From: Hyphomicrobiales bacterium
GTDB lineage: Bacteria > Pseudomonadota > Alphaproteobacteria > Rhizobiales > Rhizobiaceae
Direction: 5' to 3'
Length of the DNA stretch: 64,000 nt
Assembly: GCA_900469345.1 (NCBI GenBank)
Contig: UBWZ01000012.1
Span: 184,417-248,416, forward strand
A model generated the notes under the pieces. It was not told where the DNA came from. It ran no database searches and saw nothing but the letters and a program-made list of their open reading frames with translations. This document shows, in pieces, positions 38,129 to 47,511 of this stretch. A program made the translations under genes and the position numbers. Every line of letters starts with the position of its first letter. The stretch's first letter is position 1.

Positions 38129-39574
38129 ATGGCCAATGCTTACGACGTCATCATCATCGGTTCGGGACCGGGCGGCTATGTTGCCGCTATTCGCGCAGCG
38201 CAGCTCGGCCTGAAGGTCGCCTGCGTCGAACGGGAGCATCTTGCGGGTATCTGCTCCAACTGGGGCTGCATCCCGACCAAGGCGCTGCTGCGCACCGCCG
38301 ACGTGATGCACACCGCGAGCCATGCGAAGGATTACGGCCTGACCTTGGAAGGGACGATCAAGCCGGACGTCAAGGCGATCGTTGCCCGCTCGCGCGGCAT
38401 TGCCAATCGCATGAACAGCGGTGTCGGCTTCCTGTTCAAGAAGAACAAGGTCGATATCATCTGGGGTGAAGCCAAGATCACCAAGCCGGGCGAGATCGTC
38501 GTTGGCAAGATCACCAAGGAAATCGTCCAGCCGCAGGGACCGGTTCCCAAGAACACGCTGGGCGAGGGCACCTATACGGCCAAGCACATCATTGTCGCGA
38601 CCGGTGCACGTCCTCGCGCGCTTCCGGGTATTGAGCCGGATGGCAAGCTGATCTGGACCTATTTCGAAGCCATGAAGCCCGAGGAAATGCCGAAGTCGCT
38701 GCTTGTCATGGGATCAGGCGCGATCGGCATCGAGTTCGCCAGCTTCTATCGGACCATGGGCGTCGACGTCACGGTCGTCGAGATCATGAGCCAGGTCATG
38801 CCGGTCGAAGATACCGAGATTTCGGCCTTCGCCAAGAAGCAGTTCGACAAGCAGGGCATTAAGATCCATCTCGAGACCAAGGTCACCAAGGTCGAGAAGG
38901 GTTCCAGTTCCGTGACCGCCACCATCGAGAAGAAGGATGGCACGACCGAGCAGATCACCGCCGACCGGATGATCTCGGCGGTGGGCGTCGTCGCCAACCT
39001 CGAAGGCATCGGTCTCGAAGCGATCGGCGTCAAGACGGATCGCGGTTTCATCGTCACCGATGGCTACGGCAAGACCAATGTGGCTGGCGTCTATGCGATC
39101 GGCGACGTGGCCGGACCGCCCTTGCTTGCCCACAAGGCCGAGCATGAGGGCGTTATCTGCGTCGAGAAGATTGCCGGCCTGCCGAACGTCCACCCGATGG
39201 ACAAGGCGAAAATCCCCGGCTGCACCTACTGCAACCCGCAGGTGGCCTCGGTCGGCATGACGGAAGCAAAGGCGAAGGCCGAGGGCCGCGATATCCGCGT
39301 CGGCCGCTTCTCGTTTGCCGCCAACGGCAAGGCCGTGGCGCTCGGCGAAGACCAGGGCATGGTCAAGACCATCTTCGACAAGAAGACCGGCGAACTGATC
39401 GGCGCCCATATGGTCGGCGCGGAAGTTACCGAGCTGATCCAGGGCTTTGTTGTCGCCATGAACCTGGAGACGACCGAGGAAGACCTGATGCACACCATCT
39501 TCCCGCATCCGACCATTTCGGAAACGATGAAGGAAAGCGTGCTCGATGCCTATGGTCGCGTACTGAACGCCTAA
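38129..39574 (+). CDS. lpdA: Dihydrolipoyl dehydrogenase (E3)
   Basis: FAD flavoprotein, 481 residues, reoxidising dihydrolipoamide with NAD+. N-terminal FAD motif IIIGSGPGGYVAAI, redox-active Cys42 and Cys47 in GICSNWGCIPTK, NAD motif VMGSGAIGIEFASF, and the C-terminal HPHPTISE with the active-site His-Glu pair contributed across the dimer. Located downstream of pdhABC, it is presumably the PDH-specific E3; a paralogue for 2-oxoglutarate dehydrogenase would be expected elsewhere. Confidence 0.97.
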   Translation: MANAYDVIIIGSGPGGYVAAIRAAQLGLKVACVEREHLAGICSNWGCIPTKALLRTADVMHTASHAKDYGLTLEGTIKPDVKAIVARSRGIANRMNSGVGFLFKKNKVDIIWGEAKITKPGEIVVGKITKEIVQPQGPVPKNTLGEGTYTAKHIIVATGARPRALPGIEPDGKLIWTYFEAMKPEEMPKSLLVMGSGAIGIEFASFYRTMGVDVTVVEIMSQVMPVEDTEISAFAKKQFDKQGIKIHLETKVTKVEKGSSSVTATIEKKDGTTEQITADRMISAVGVVANLEGIGLEAIGVKTDRGFIVTDGYGKTNVAGVYAIGDVAGPPLLAHKAEHEGVICVEKIAGLPNVHPMDKAKIPGCTYCNPQVASVGMTEAKAKAEGRDIRVGRFSFAANGKAVALGEDQGMVKTIFDKKTGELIGAHMVGAEVTELIQGFVVAMNLETTEEDLMHTIFPHPTISETMKESVLDAYGRVLNA

Positions 39575-39654
39575 GCGGACAGGGCTTGCAATATTGCGTA
39601 TTGGCGGGCGACCGCCCATATCTTTAGAAGGTCGAGACGAGAACGGGGGATGTC

Positions 39655-39900
39655 ATGGGCGTGGGCTGGTTAGGAGCGATCATCATAGGCGGTCTGGCGG
39701 GTTGGCTCGCCGGCATCCTTATGGATCTGCGCTTCGGCGTCTTCATGAACATCGTGATCGGCATCGTCGGTGCCGTCCTTGCCAATGCCATCTTCGCCCG
39801 CGCCGGCATCTATGTCGCCAGCGGGTGGCTGGGTTACCTTGTGGCCGGTTTCATCGGCTCGTGTATTTTGCTATTCATCGCCAAACTCGTAAGGCGTTGA
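39655..39900 (+). CDS. GlsB/YeaQ/YmgE-family small membrane protein
   Basis: Transglycosylase-associated protein family, 81 residues with three hydrophobic segments (about 4-22, 28-45, 55-76) rich in Gly. Members are stress-associated but of unknown activity. GGGGGA lies ahead of the ATG. It is located between lpdA and lipA, as (from memory) in other rhizobia. Confidence 0.85.
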   Translation: MGVGWLGAIIIGGLAGWLAGILMDLRFGVFMNIVIGIVGAVLANAIFARAGIYVASGWLGYLVAGFIGSCILLFIAKLVRR

Positions 39901-39940
39901 CGGCGGGCGGCGGACTTCCGCGCTGGAAAGCAGGTTTTTC

Positions 39941-40915
39941 ATGGTCACCATCCTCGACAGGACGACACTCCCCGAAGAGAAGCGTGTTAGGCACCCGGAA
40001 AAGGCACATCGCCCGGACCAGGAGGTCGTGCGCAAACCCGAATGGATCCGCGTTCGCGCCCCCGTTTCCAAGGGCTACATGGAAACCCGCTCCATCGTGA
40101 AGGAGCACAATCTGGTAACGGTCTGCGAGGAAGCGGGCTGCCCCAATATCGGCGAGTGCTGGGACAAGAAGCACGCGACCTTCATGATCATGGGTGAGAT
40201 CTGCACCCGCGCCTGCGCCTTCTGCAACGTGGCGACCGGCAAGCCGAACGCTCTCGACGCGCTGGAACCGGAAAACGTCGCCAAGGCCGTAAAGCAGATG
40301 GGCCTCGAGCACGTGGTGATCACCTCGGTCGACCGCGACGACCTCGACGATGGCGGTGCCGAGCATTTCGAGAAGGTCATCTGGGCCATCCGTGCCGCGT
40401 CGCCCAACACCACGATCGAGATCCTGACGCCCGACTTCCTGAAGAAGCCCGGCGCGCTCGAGCGCGTCGTTGCGGCAAAGCCCGACGTCTTCAACCACAA
40501 CATGGAAACCGTCCCCGGCAATTACCTGACGGTGCGCCCGGGTGCCCGTTACTTCCACTCGATCCGGCTTCTGCAGCGGGTCAAGGAACTGGATCCGACC
40601 ATGTTCACCAAGTCCGGCATCATGGTTGGCCTTGGCGAGGAGCGGAACGAGGTCCTGCAATTGATGGACGATCTGCGGACCGCCGATGTCGATTTCCTGA
40701 CCATCGGCCAGTATCTTCAGCCGACCAAGAAGCACCACAAGGTAGAGAGCTTCGTCACCCCCGAGGAGTTCAAGTCCTACGAGACCGTTGCCTATACGAA
40801 GGGTTTCCTGATGGTCTCGTCGAGCCCGCTGACCCGTTCGTCGCACCATGCGGGTGACGATTTCGCCCGGCTGCGCGCGGCGCGGGAACGCAAGTATCTT
40901 GTCGCAGCCGAATAG
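39941..40915 (+). CDS. lipA: Lipoyl synthase
   Basis: Radical SAM enzyme, 324 residues, inserting two sulfurs into octanoyl groups on lipoyl domains, including those of PdhB and PdhC encoded upstream. Auxiliary cluster cysteines are Cys62, Cys67 and Cys73 ([12 protein letters not shown]); the SAM cluster cysteines are Cys88, Cys92 and Cys95 (CTRACAFC). The C-terminal [10 protein letters not shown] holds the conserved serine. Its placement next to the PDH genes is functionally sensible. Confidence 0.97.
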   Translation: MVTILDRTTLPEEKRVRHPEKAHRPDQEVVRKPEWIRVRAPVSKGYMETRSIVKEHNLVTVCEEAGCPNIGECWDKKHATFMIMGEICTRACAFCNVATGKPNALDALEPENVAKAVKQMGLEHVVITSVDRDDLDDGGAEHFEKVIWAIRAASPNTTIEILTPDFLKKPGALERVVAAKPDVFNHNMETVPGNYLTVRPGARYFHSIRLLQRVKELDPTMFTKSGIMVGLGEERNEVLQLMDDLRTADVDFLTIGQYLQPTKKHHKVESFVTPEEFKSYETVAYTKGFLMVSSSPLTRSSHHAGDDFARLRAARERKYLVAAE

Positions 40916-40933
40916 CGCACAGGTGGTCGGGGG

Positions 40934-41164
40934 TTATTCGGCGGCCTGCAGCTTGGGCGTCTTTTCCTGGCCGTGACGCCGTTCACGCAGGACGAAGCGG
41001 TGGCCGCGGGTCTCGGCCTTCGCCATCTCGACGAGGTAGACGAGCACGGGAAGCTGGTTCATATCGGCGAGCTGCCGCGCAGATTCCAGCAGCTTTATCA
41101 TCTGAGAAAAGTCGTCCATGGCAGGCGCGTCCAGGTTATGCTTCGCAATGTTGCGGTGCATCAT
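40934..41164 (-). CDS. Small conserved-looking hypothetical protein
   Basis: A 76-residue open frame, opposite to its neighbours. Helical segment DDFSQMIKLLESARQLADM followed by LPVLVYLVEMAKAETRG and a basic C-terminus; no recognised domain. Start at the paired ATGs (41164/41161) with AGG a few bases upstream, or at Met16 (41119). It sits in the gap between lipA and ratA; composition and amphipathic pattern favour a real gene. Confidence 0.55.
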   Translation of the reverse strand: MMHRNIAKHNLDAPAMDDFSQMIKLLESARQLADMNQLPVLVYLVEMAKAETRGHRFVLRERRHGQEKTPKLQAAE

Positions 41165-41340
41165 ATGCCTGATCTTCGCCAGCCGCCATGATAACTCTGC
41201 TACCCAAGCATTAAATCTTGTTAATCTGCCCGTGCCGTAATGCGTCAGGCCGCGTCTTGAAACGGCCGAGGCAGCGACTTTGGACGCTGCGCTGTCGCAC
41301 TCTCTTGATCTTGTCGCCGAGGACCCTTAAGTGCCGGATC

Positions 41341-41790
41341 ATGCCTAAGTTCGAGAACCACCGCCCCGTCAAGCACAGCGCAGACCATATGTACGCGCTG
41401 GTTGCCGATATCGAATCCTATCCGCAGTTCCTGCCGCTCTGCGATGCGCTCGCCATACGGTCGCGCAAGGAGCGCGATGGCAAGGAACTGCTGATCGCCG
41501 ACATGAGTGTCGGTTACAAGGCCATACGGGAAACCTTCACCACCCAGGTGCTGCTCAATCCGTCCGAACAGGCGATCGATGTGAAGTACGTCGAGGGTCC
41601 GTTCAAATATCTCGACAACACCTGGCGGTTCGAGCCGACGGCGACAGGCTGCATCGTCCACTTCCGCATCGACTATGAATTCAAGAGCATGATCCTCGGT
41701 GCCCTGATGGGCTCGATGTTCGACCGTGCTTTCCGCATGTTTGCCGAGGCATTCGAGGCGAGGGCGGACAAGATCTACGCAAACGCCTAG
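41341..41790 (+). CDS. RatA/Coq10-like START-domain protein (ubiquinone-binding)
   Basis: A 149-residue SRPBCC/START-fold protein related to E. coli RatA and mitochondrial Coq10. HSADHMYALVADIESYPQFLPLC is the family signature, with YKAIRETFTTQV and VKYVEGPFKYLDNTWRF following. In alphaproteobacteria the Coq10-like role in quinone handling is the more likely one; a toxin role is not implied. The ribosome site is weak. Convergent with cinA. Confidence 0.88.
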   Translation: MPKFENHRPVKHSADHMYALVADIESYPQFLPLCDALAIRSRKERDGKELLIADMSVGYKAIRETFTTQVLLNPSEQAIDVKYVEGPFKYLDNTWRFEPTATGCIVHFRIDYEFKSMILGALMGSMFDRAFRMFAEAFEARADKIYANA

Positions 41791-41793
41791 ACC

Positions 41794-42294
41794 TTAAGCG
41801 CCGGCAACCTCGTCCAGCATGGCGAGCGCTGTCCTGATGGTCGCGAGCCGCACCTCGCTGCGGCCGATGTCGCCGTAGCGCATCTCCCGGTGCAGCACAG
41901 GTCCGCCGCGCCGGCGCGCGGCCAGATGCACCAGCCCCACCGGCTTTTCGGCAGAACCGCCGCCCGGGCCGGCGACGCCAGTTACCGCCACCGAACAGAC
42001 CGCCTGCGAACGCAGGAGTGCACCGTCCACCATCTCCAGCGCCGTCTCCCTGGACACTGCCCCGAAGCTGGCGAGGGTTCCATCGGTCACGCCCAGCATG
42101 TCCATCTTCGCCTGGTTCGAGTAGGTCACGAAGCCCCGGTCGACGACCGCAGATGATCCGGCGACTTCGGTCAGCGCCCCGGCGATCAGCCCTCCGGTGC
42201 ACGATTCCGCTGTGGACACAGTCCAGCCCCGGGGCGCAAAGCGCGCGATAATGTGGCGGGCCTGCGCCTCGATGTCGTCCGGAAACAAAGTCAC
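41794..42294 (-). CDS. CinA C-terminal-domain protein (nicotinamide-nucleotide amidase type)
   Basis: A 166-residue stand-alone CinA-C/PncC domain, whose characterised members deamidate NMN to nicotinate mononucleotide. [36 protein letters not shown] and [20 protein letters not shown] are typical. Start is the GTG overlapping the ispDF stop (GTGA), preceded by GGAGAG, so the two are translationally coupled. The much longer upstream frame is a shadow of ispDF. Confidence 0.9.
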   Translation of the reverse strand: MTLFPDDIEAQARHIIARFAPRGWTVSTAESCTGGLIAGALTEVAGSSAVVDRGFVTYSNQAKMDMLGVTDGTLASFGAVSRETALEMVDGALLRSQAVCSVAVTGVAGPGGGSAEKPVGLVHLAARRRGGPVLHREMRYGDIGRSEVRLATIRTALAMLDEVAGA

Positions 42295-43538
42295 CTGGTC
42301 TCTCCGCGATAGACGACCGTGGCCGTGGCGATGGCCGCGATGCCCTCGCGTCGGCCGACGAAGCCGATCGTCTCGTTGGTGGTCGCCTTGACCGAGCAGC
42401 GATCGAGCGAAATGCCCAGGATGTCCGCAAGCGTTGCCCGCATCGTCTCCCGGTGCGGCGAGATCTTCGGCGCCTCGGCGATCAGCGAAATGTCGGCGTT
42501 CATGATCGTTCCGCCCTTTTCGCGGACGATTTCTGCCGCATGTGCCAGGAAGATCCTGGACGGCGCACCGCGCCACTGCATGTCGGACGGCGGAAAATGG
42601 TCGCCGATATCGCCGGCGCCGCAGGTGGCGAGCAGGGCATCCGTCAACGCATGCAGAGCGACGTCCGCATCGGAATGGCCGCTGAGCTTCTGGTCGTGGG
42701 GAATGAAGACGCCACAGAGCGTCACGCCGTCTCCGTCCACCAGCTGGTGGACGTCGTAGCCGTTGCCGGTACGCACGTCCGGCAGCAGGGGGTCGGCAGA
42801 TCTGGAGAGCTTTTCGTCGGCCATGGCGATGTCCCGTTGGACGGTCAGTTTGATGTTGTCGACGGAGCCTTCGACAAGATGCACCTGAATGCCGGCCCAT
42901 TCCGCAATCGAGGCGTCGTCGGTAAAGTCCTCGCGCCGAAGGGCCGCGGCCTTGTCGTGCGCGAGGCGAATGGCAGACAGCAGAAAGCTCTGCGGCGTCT
43001 GCGCGGCAAACAGCCCGGCGCGCGGCACGGTCTCGTGCACGAACCCGTCCGAGCCGCCGCGTTTGAGGGTGTCGGTCACCGGCATGGCGGGCAGCAGTCC
43101 GTCATGTCCCTGATCGAACCCCAAGACGATGCGGTCGAGGAGCGCGTGATCCGCAAAGGGACGCGCCGCGTCGTGGATCATCACGTGCGTCGCCTCGGTC
43201 GAGGCCATCGCCGCCAGCCCCTGATGCACCGATTTCTGCCGGGTTTCGCCACCGAACGTGGTGATCACGTCGGATGCGCCGTCCATGTCCCGCACGGCGC
43301 TCGCATACAGCGCCTCGTCCTGCGGATGGATGACGACCACCACGGGACCCCGCTTGGGCCAGCGCAGGAACGTCTCCAGCGTGTGACGGATCACCGGCTT
43401 GCCGCCGATCAGACGGTATTGCTTCGGCCCGTCGCCCGGCGCCCCCGCCCGTTCGCCTCGACCAGCAGCGACGATCACGATACCGATCGTCATCGCACCG
43501 TTCGTCAGGGCGCGACCTGTCATGGCTCTGTCGCCCAT
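42291..43538 (-). CDS. ispDF: Bifunctional MEP cytidylyltransferase / MEcPP synthase
   Basis: Fusion of two enzymes of the MEP isoprenoid pathway, 415 residues. IspD part: about 15-245 ([12 protein letters not shown], then [10 protein letters not shown] and [16 protein letters not shown]). IspF part: about 255-415 ([33 protein letters not shown], with the zinc ligands). The fusion is usual in alphaproteobacteria. Several in-frame Met codons occur in the first 16 residues; the first is used. Divergent from dusB. Confidence 0.96.
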   Translation of the reverse strand: MGDRAMTGRALTNGAMTIGIVIVAAGRGERAGAPGDGPKQYRLIGGKPVIRHTLETFLRWPKRGPVVVVIHPQDEALYASAVRDMDGASDVITTFGGETRQKSVHQGLAAMASTEATHVMIHDAARPFADHALLDRIVLGFDQGHDGLLPAMPVTDTLKRGGSDGFVHETVPRAGLFAAQTPQSFLLSAIRLAHDKAAALRREDFTDDASIAEWAGIQVHLVEGSVDNIKLTVQRDIAMADEKLSRSADPLLPDVRTGNGYDVHQLVDGDGVTLCGVFIPHDQKLSGHSDADVALHALTDALLATCGAGDIGDHFPPSDMQWRGAPSRIFLAHAAEIVREKGGTIMNADISLIAEAPKISPHRETMRATLADILGISLDRCSVKATTNETIGFVGRREGIAAIATATVVYRGETR

Positions 43539-43643
43539 GGCCTTTACCTGTCCGTCATTGAAAGGGTTGACAGCCGCAGGACTATAGAATGAAACGCCGC
43601 TTTTCCAGCAGTGCGCTTAAAAATATCGCAAGGCGGAATAGAG

Positions 43644-43672
43644 CTTGGCAAACGCGTCCGGCCTGAATAAAA
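43644..43672 (+). promoter_or_regulatory. Candidate dusB-ntrBC promoter
   Basis: CTTGGC (43644-43649) and ATAAAA (43667-43672) with a 17-bp spacer, 38 bases before the dusB start, in the divergent gap with ispDF. The -35 is good, the -10 weak. Confidence 0.35.
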
Positions 43673-43709
43673 ATAGTGCAACAAGCCCGCATGCCCGAAA
43701 GATCATCAT

Positions 43710-44711
43710 TTGCTTCCAAAAGATCTCGCCACTCCGTTTAAGATCGGGTCTGTCACCGTGCGCAACAGAGTCCTGCTTGCGCCGATGTCCGGCGTGACGG
43801 ATCTTCCCTTCCGGTCGCTCGCCTGGCGGTTTGGTGCCGGACTGGTGGTGACCGAGATGGTGGCGAGCCGCGAACTCGTGATGAACCGGGGCGAGTCCTG
43901 GGCCCGGCTGAAAAGCACCGGCATCGATCCGCATGTGGTGCAGCTGGCCGGCCGGGAGGCGCACTGGATGGCCGAGGCCGCCCGGATCGCCGCCGACAAC
44001 GGTGCCGACATCGTCGACATCAACATGGGCTGCCCCGCCAAGAAAGTGATCGGCGGCTATTCCGGCTCCGCCTTGATGCGCGACCCCGATCACGCGCTGT
44101 CGCTGATCGAGGCGACGGTCAAGGCCGTCAAGGTACCGGTGACGCTGAAGATGCGGCTTGGCTGGGACGACCAGTCGATCAATGCGCCGCAGATTGCCAG
44201 GCGTGCCGAGGAGGCCGGCATCGCGCTGGTGACGATCCATGGCCGCACCCGGATGCAGTTCTATGAAGGGAAGGCCGACTGGGACGCCATCCGCGGCGTG
44301 CGCGACGCAATCTCCATCCCGCTGGTTGCCAATGGCGATGTCCGTTCGCCGCAGGATGCCGCTGAAATCATGCGGCGATCCGGCGCCGATGCGGTCATGG
44401 TCGGCCGCGGTGCGCAAGGGCGGCCGTGGCACGTCGGCTGGCTGGCCGGCCATGCGGCGCCGCACGATGCCGAGATCGCCGGTCTCGTCGCCGAACACTA
44501 CGAGGCCATGCTGGAACTTTACGGCGTGGAATCGGGCCTGCGGCATGCGCGCAAGCATCTCGGCTGGTATCTGGAACGCTTTGCGCCGGATCTGCCGGGC
44601 GACCGGAAGGCGACAATCATGACATGCAGGGAGCCCAGGGAGGTTCTGGCGCTGATGGCGGAGGCCCTTGTCGCCGGCCCCGGTCGCGACATGCGCAAGG
44701 AGGCGGCATGA
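43710..44711 (+). CDS. dusB: tRNA-dihydrouridine synthase DusB (NifR3 family)
   Basis: FMN enzyme, 333 residues, reducing uridines in the tRNA D-loop. [15 protein letters not shown] is the N-terminal FMN motif, Cys108 in NMGCPAKK the catalytic acid, and [12 protein letters not shown] and GNGDV-like ANGDVRSP follow. Start at TTG 43710 ([13 protein letters not shown]); no in-frame ATG fits. Stop overlaps the ntrB start by 3 bases: the dusB/nifR3-ntrB-ntrC operon known from rhizobia and Rhodobacter. Confidence 0.95.
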   Translation: MLPKDLATPFKIGSVTVRNRVLLAPMSGVTDLPFRSLAWRFGAGLVVTEMVASRELVMNRGESWARLKSTGIDPHVVQLAGREAHWMAEAARIAADNGADIVDINMGCPAKKVIGGYSGSALMRDPDHALSLIEATVKAVKVPVTLKMRLGWDDQSINAPQIARRAEEAGIALVTIHGRTRMQFYEGKADWDAIRGVRDAISIPLVANGDVRSPQDAAEIMRRSGADAVMVGRGAQGRPWHVGWLAGHAAPHDAEIAGLVAEHYEAMLELYGVESGLRHARKHLGWYLERFAPDLPGDRKATIMTCREPREVLALMAEALVAGPGRDMRKEAA

Positions 44712-45856
44712 CCAAGACACCCATCCCGGACGTGCCGCAGGCCCAGGCGCTTGCCATGGCGGTCCTCAATTCGGTCCAGAATCCCGTCATCCTCGTGGAT
44801 GCGTCGGGATTGGTGGCGTTTGCCAACTGGGAGGCGGAAGCCTTCTTCGGCTCGAGCGCCGCCCATCTCGCCAAGAACACGATCTCGACCTTCATCCCGT
44901 TCGGAAGCCCGCTCCTGGCGCTGATCGACCAGGTGCGCGAGCGCAAGGCGCCGGTCAACGAGTACCGCGTCGACCTGTCGTCGCCGAGGCTCGGCCAGGA
45001 AAAGCTCGTCGACCTTTACGTCGCCCCGGTGGTCAGCGAACCGGGCTCCGTGGTGGTAGTCTTCCAGGAACGCTCGATGGCCGACAAGATCGACCGCCAG
45101 CTCACCCACCGGGCCGCTGCGCGCTCGGTGACGGGCCTCGCCTCCATGCTGGCCCACGAGATCAAGAACCCGCTGTCGGGCATTCGCGGCGCAGCCCAGC
45201 TGCTCGAGACCTCGGTGCCGGATGACGACCGGGCCTTGACCCGGCTGATCTGCGACGAGACCGACCGGATCGTCTCGCTGGTCGACCGCATGGAGGTGTT
45301 TTCGGACGAGCGCCCGGTGGACCGCTCGCCGCTCAACATCCATTCCGTCCTCGATCACGTCAAGGCGATCGCCAAGGCAGGCTTTGCCCGCCACATCAAG
45401 ATCTCGGAAATGTACGACCCCTCGCTGCCGCCGGTCTATGCCAACCGCGACCAGCTGGTGCAGGTCTTCCTCAATCTCGTCAAGAATGCCGCCGAGGCGG
45501 TGTCGGACCAGGCCGACGCCGAGATCATGCTGACCACCGCCTACCGGCCCGGCATCCGCCTGTCGGTCGCCGGGACGCGCGAAAAGATCTCGCTGCCGCT
45601 GGAGTTCTGCGTCATCGATAACGGGCCGGGGGTTCCGCTCGATCTCCTGCCGCACCTGTTTGATCCCTTCATCACCACCAAGACCAACGGGTCCGGCCTC
45701 GGTCTGGCGCTCGTCGCCAAGATCATCGGCGGCCATGGCGGCATCGTCGAATGCGACAGCCAGACGCGCCGCACCACGTTCCGGGTTCTCATGCCCATGC
45801 ACAAGGGAGAGCCCGGCGACGGCCGTGCCGACCACTTCACAGGAAGCCTTAAATGA
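44708..45856 (+). CDS. ntrB: Nitrogen regulation sensor kinase NtrB
   Basis: Cytoplasmic histidine kinase, 382 residues, that phosphorylates NtrC under nitrogen limitation and is controlled by PII. PAS domain (about 14-125), His150 in [13 protein letters not shown] box LVKNAAEAV, and ATP lid DNGPGVP and [11 protein letters not shown] overlaps the dusB stop; its own stop overlaps ntrC by 4 bases. Confidence 0.96.
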   Translation: MTKTPIPDVPQAQALAMAVLNSVQNPVILVDASGLVAFANWEAEAFFGSSAAHLAKNTISTFIPFGSPLLALIDQVRERKAPVNEYRVDLSSPRLGQEKLVDLYVAPVVSEPGSVVVVFQERSMADKIDRQLTHRAAARSVTGLASMLAHEIKNPLSGIRGAAQLLETSVPDDDRALTRLICDETDRIVSLVDRMEVFSDERPVDRSPLNIHSVLDHVKAIAKAGFARHIKISEMYDPSLPPVYANRDQLVQVFLNLVKNAAEAVSDQADAEIMLTTAYRPGIRLSVAGTREKISLPLEFCVIDNGPGVPLDLLPHLFDPFITTKTNGSGLGLALVAKIIGGHGGIVECDSQTRRTTFRVLMPMHKGEPGDGRADHFTGSLK

Positions 45857-47304
45857 CTGCCACGATCCTTGTCGCCGACGATGACGCGGCCATCCGCACC
45901 GTCCTGAACCAAGCCCTGACGAGAGCCGGCTACGATGTGCGCATCACCTCCAATGCGGCCACGCTCTGGCGCTGGATCTCCGCAGGCGAGGGCGATCTCG
46001 TCGTCACCGACGTCATCATGCCGGACGAGAACGCCTTCGATCTCCTGCCGCGCATAAAAAAGGCGCGCCCCGATCTGCCGGTGCTGGTGATGAGCGCCCA
46101 GAACACCTTCATGACCGCGATCAAGGCGTCGGAAAAAGGCGCCTACGACTACCTCCCCAAGCCCTTCGACCTGACCGAGCTGATCGCCATCATCGGCCGG
46201 GCGCTCGCCGAGCCGAAGCGAAAGCCGGCCCGGCTGGACGACGACATGCAGGACGGCATGCCGCTTGTGGGTCGCTCGGCGGCGATGCAGGAAATCTACC
46301 GGGTTCTCGCCCGCCTGATGCAGACCGACCTGACGCTGATGATCACGGGCGAATCGGGCACCGGCAAGGAGCTTGTGGCCAAGGCGCTGCATGACTACGG
46401 CAAGCGCCGCAACGGCCCCTTCGTCGCCATCAACATGGCCGCGATACCGCGGGACCTGATCGAATCGGAACTGTTCGGCCACGAGAAGGGCGCCTTTACC
46501 GGCGCCCAGAGCCGCTCCACCGGGCGCTTCGAGCAGGCCGAAGGCGGCACGCTGTTCCTCGACGAGATCGGTGACATGCCGATGGACGCCCAGACCCGGC
46601 TTTTGCGCGTTCTGCAGCAGGGCGAGTACACGACGGTGGGCGGCCGCACACCGATCCGCACCGACGTGCGCATCGTCGCGGCCACGAACAAGGACCTCAA
46701 GCAGCTGATCAACCAGGGTCTTTTCCGCGAAGACCTTTACTATCGCCTGAATGTCGTGCCGCTGCGGCTGCCGCCGCTCCGCGACCGTGCCGAGGACATC
46801 CCGGATCTCGTCCGCCACTTCATGCAGATGGCCGAAAAGGAAGGTCTCGACGCCAAGCGTTTCGACAGCGAAGCGCTGGACGGCATGAAATCCTATGCCT
46901 GGCCGGGCAATGTCCGCGAACTGGAAAACCTGGTCCGCCGCCTCATGGCGCTCTACCCGCAGGACGTCATCACCCGCGAGATCATCGAATCGGAACTCCG
47001 GTCGGATGTCCCCGACAGCCCCATCGACAAGATGGGCGCCCGCTCCGGCGCGCTGACCATTTCGCAGGCCGTGGAAGAAAACATGCGGACCTATTTTGCA
47101 GGCTTCGGCGACAATCTGCCGCCGCCCGGCCTTTACGATCGGGTGCTGACCGAAATGGAATATCCCCTGATCCTGGCGGCGCTGACGGCCACGCGCGGCA
47201 ACCAGATCAAGGCGGCGGATCTCCTCGGTCTCAACCGCAATACGCTGCGCAAGAAGATCCGCGAACTCGGCGTTTCCGTCTATCGCAGCTCCCGCGGCGT
47301 CTGA
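45853..47304 (+). CDS. ntrC: Nitrogen regulation response regulator NtrC
   Basis: Sigma-54 activator, 483 residues. Receiver with phospho-Asp53 ([10 protein letters not shown]), AAA+ domain with Walker [15 protein letters not shown], sigma-54 contact motif GAFTGA, and Walker [14 protein letters not shown], then a Fis-type helix-turn-helix ([21 protein letters not shown]). It controls glnA, glnII, amtB and other ammonium genes in relatives. Confidence 0.97.
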   Translation: MTATILVADDDAAIRTVLNQALTRAGYDVRITSNAATLWRWISAGEGDLVVTDVIMPDENAFDLLPRIKKARPDLPVLVMSAQNTFMTAIKASEKGAYDYLPKPFDLTELIAIIGRALAEPKRKPARLDDDMQDGMPLVGRSAAMQEIYRVLARLMQTDLTLMITGESGTGKELVAKALHDYGKRRNGPFVAINMAAIPRDLIESELFGHEKGAFTGAQSRSTGRFEQAEGGTLFLDEIGDMPMDAQTRLLRVLQQGEYTTVGGRTPIRTDVRIVAATNKDLKQLINQGLFREDLYYRLNVVPLRLPPLRDRAEDIPDLVRHFMQMAEKEGLDAKRFDSEALDGMKSYAWPGNVRELENLVRRLMALYPQDVITREIIESELRSDVPDSPIDKMGARSGALTISQAVEENMRTYFAGFGDNLPPPGLYDRVLTEMEYPLILAALTATRGNQIKAADLLGLNRNTLRKKIRELGVSVYRSSRGV

Positions 47305-47318
47305 GGCGCTTCGCTTCG

Positions 47319-47348
47319 CTTGACACCCGCCTTCCTCCGTTGCATTTT
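47319..47348 (+). promoter_or_regulatory. Candidate ntrYX promoter
   Basis: CTTGAC (47319-47324), an exact alphaproteobacterial -35, and CATTTT (47343-47348) with an 18-bp spacer, in the 207-base gap between ntrC and ntrY. Would allow ntrYX expression separate from ntrBC. Confidence 0.4.
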
Positions 47349-47511
47349 CGCCACAATGCGTTGCTTAGAAGTCACGCAGGGTTTTGGTGCTGACGCGCGG
47401 TGACGGTCGCGGGCGCAGCCGAGACGATGCAATCAAGACGGACTGCTTTCCTGCTGTCCCGGTATCGACCGGGCCGGGGGCGCGTGAGGGTTCGGGGACC
47501 GGAGCAAATCG

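Noticed and set aside
41341..41790. A toxin role for the RatA-like protein
   Set aside because: There is no adjacent antitoxin (no ratB-like gene), and the alphaproteobacterial homologues resemble the Coq10 quinone-binding type.
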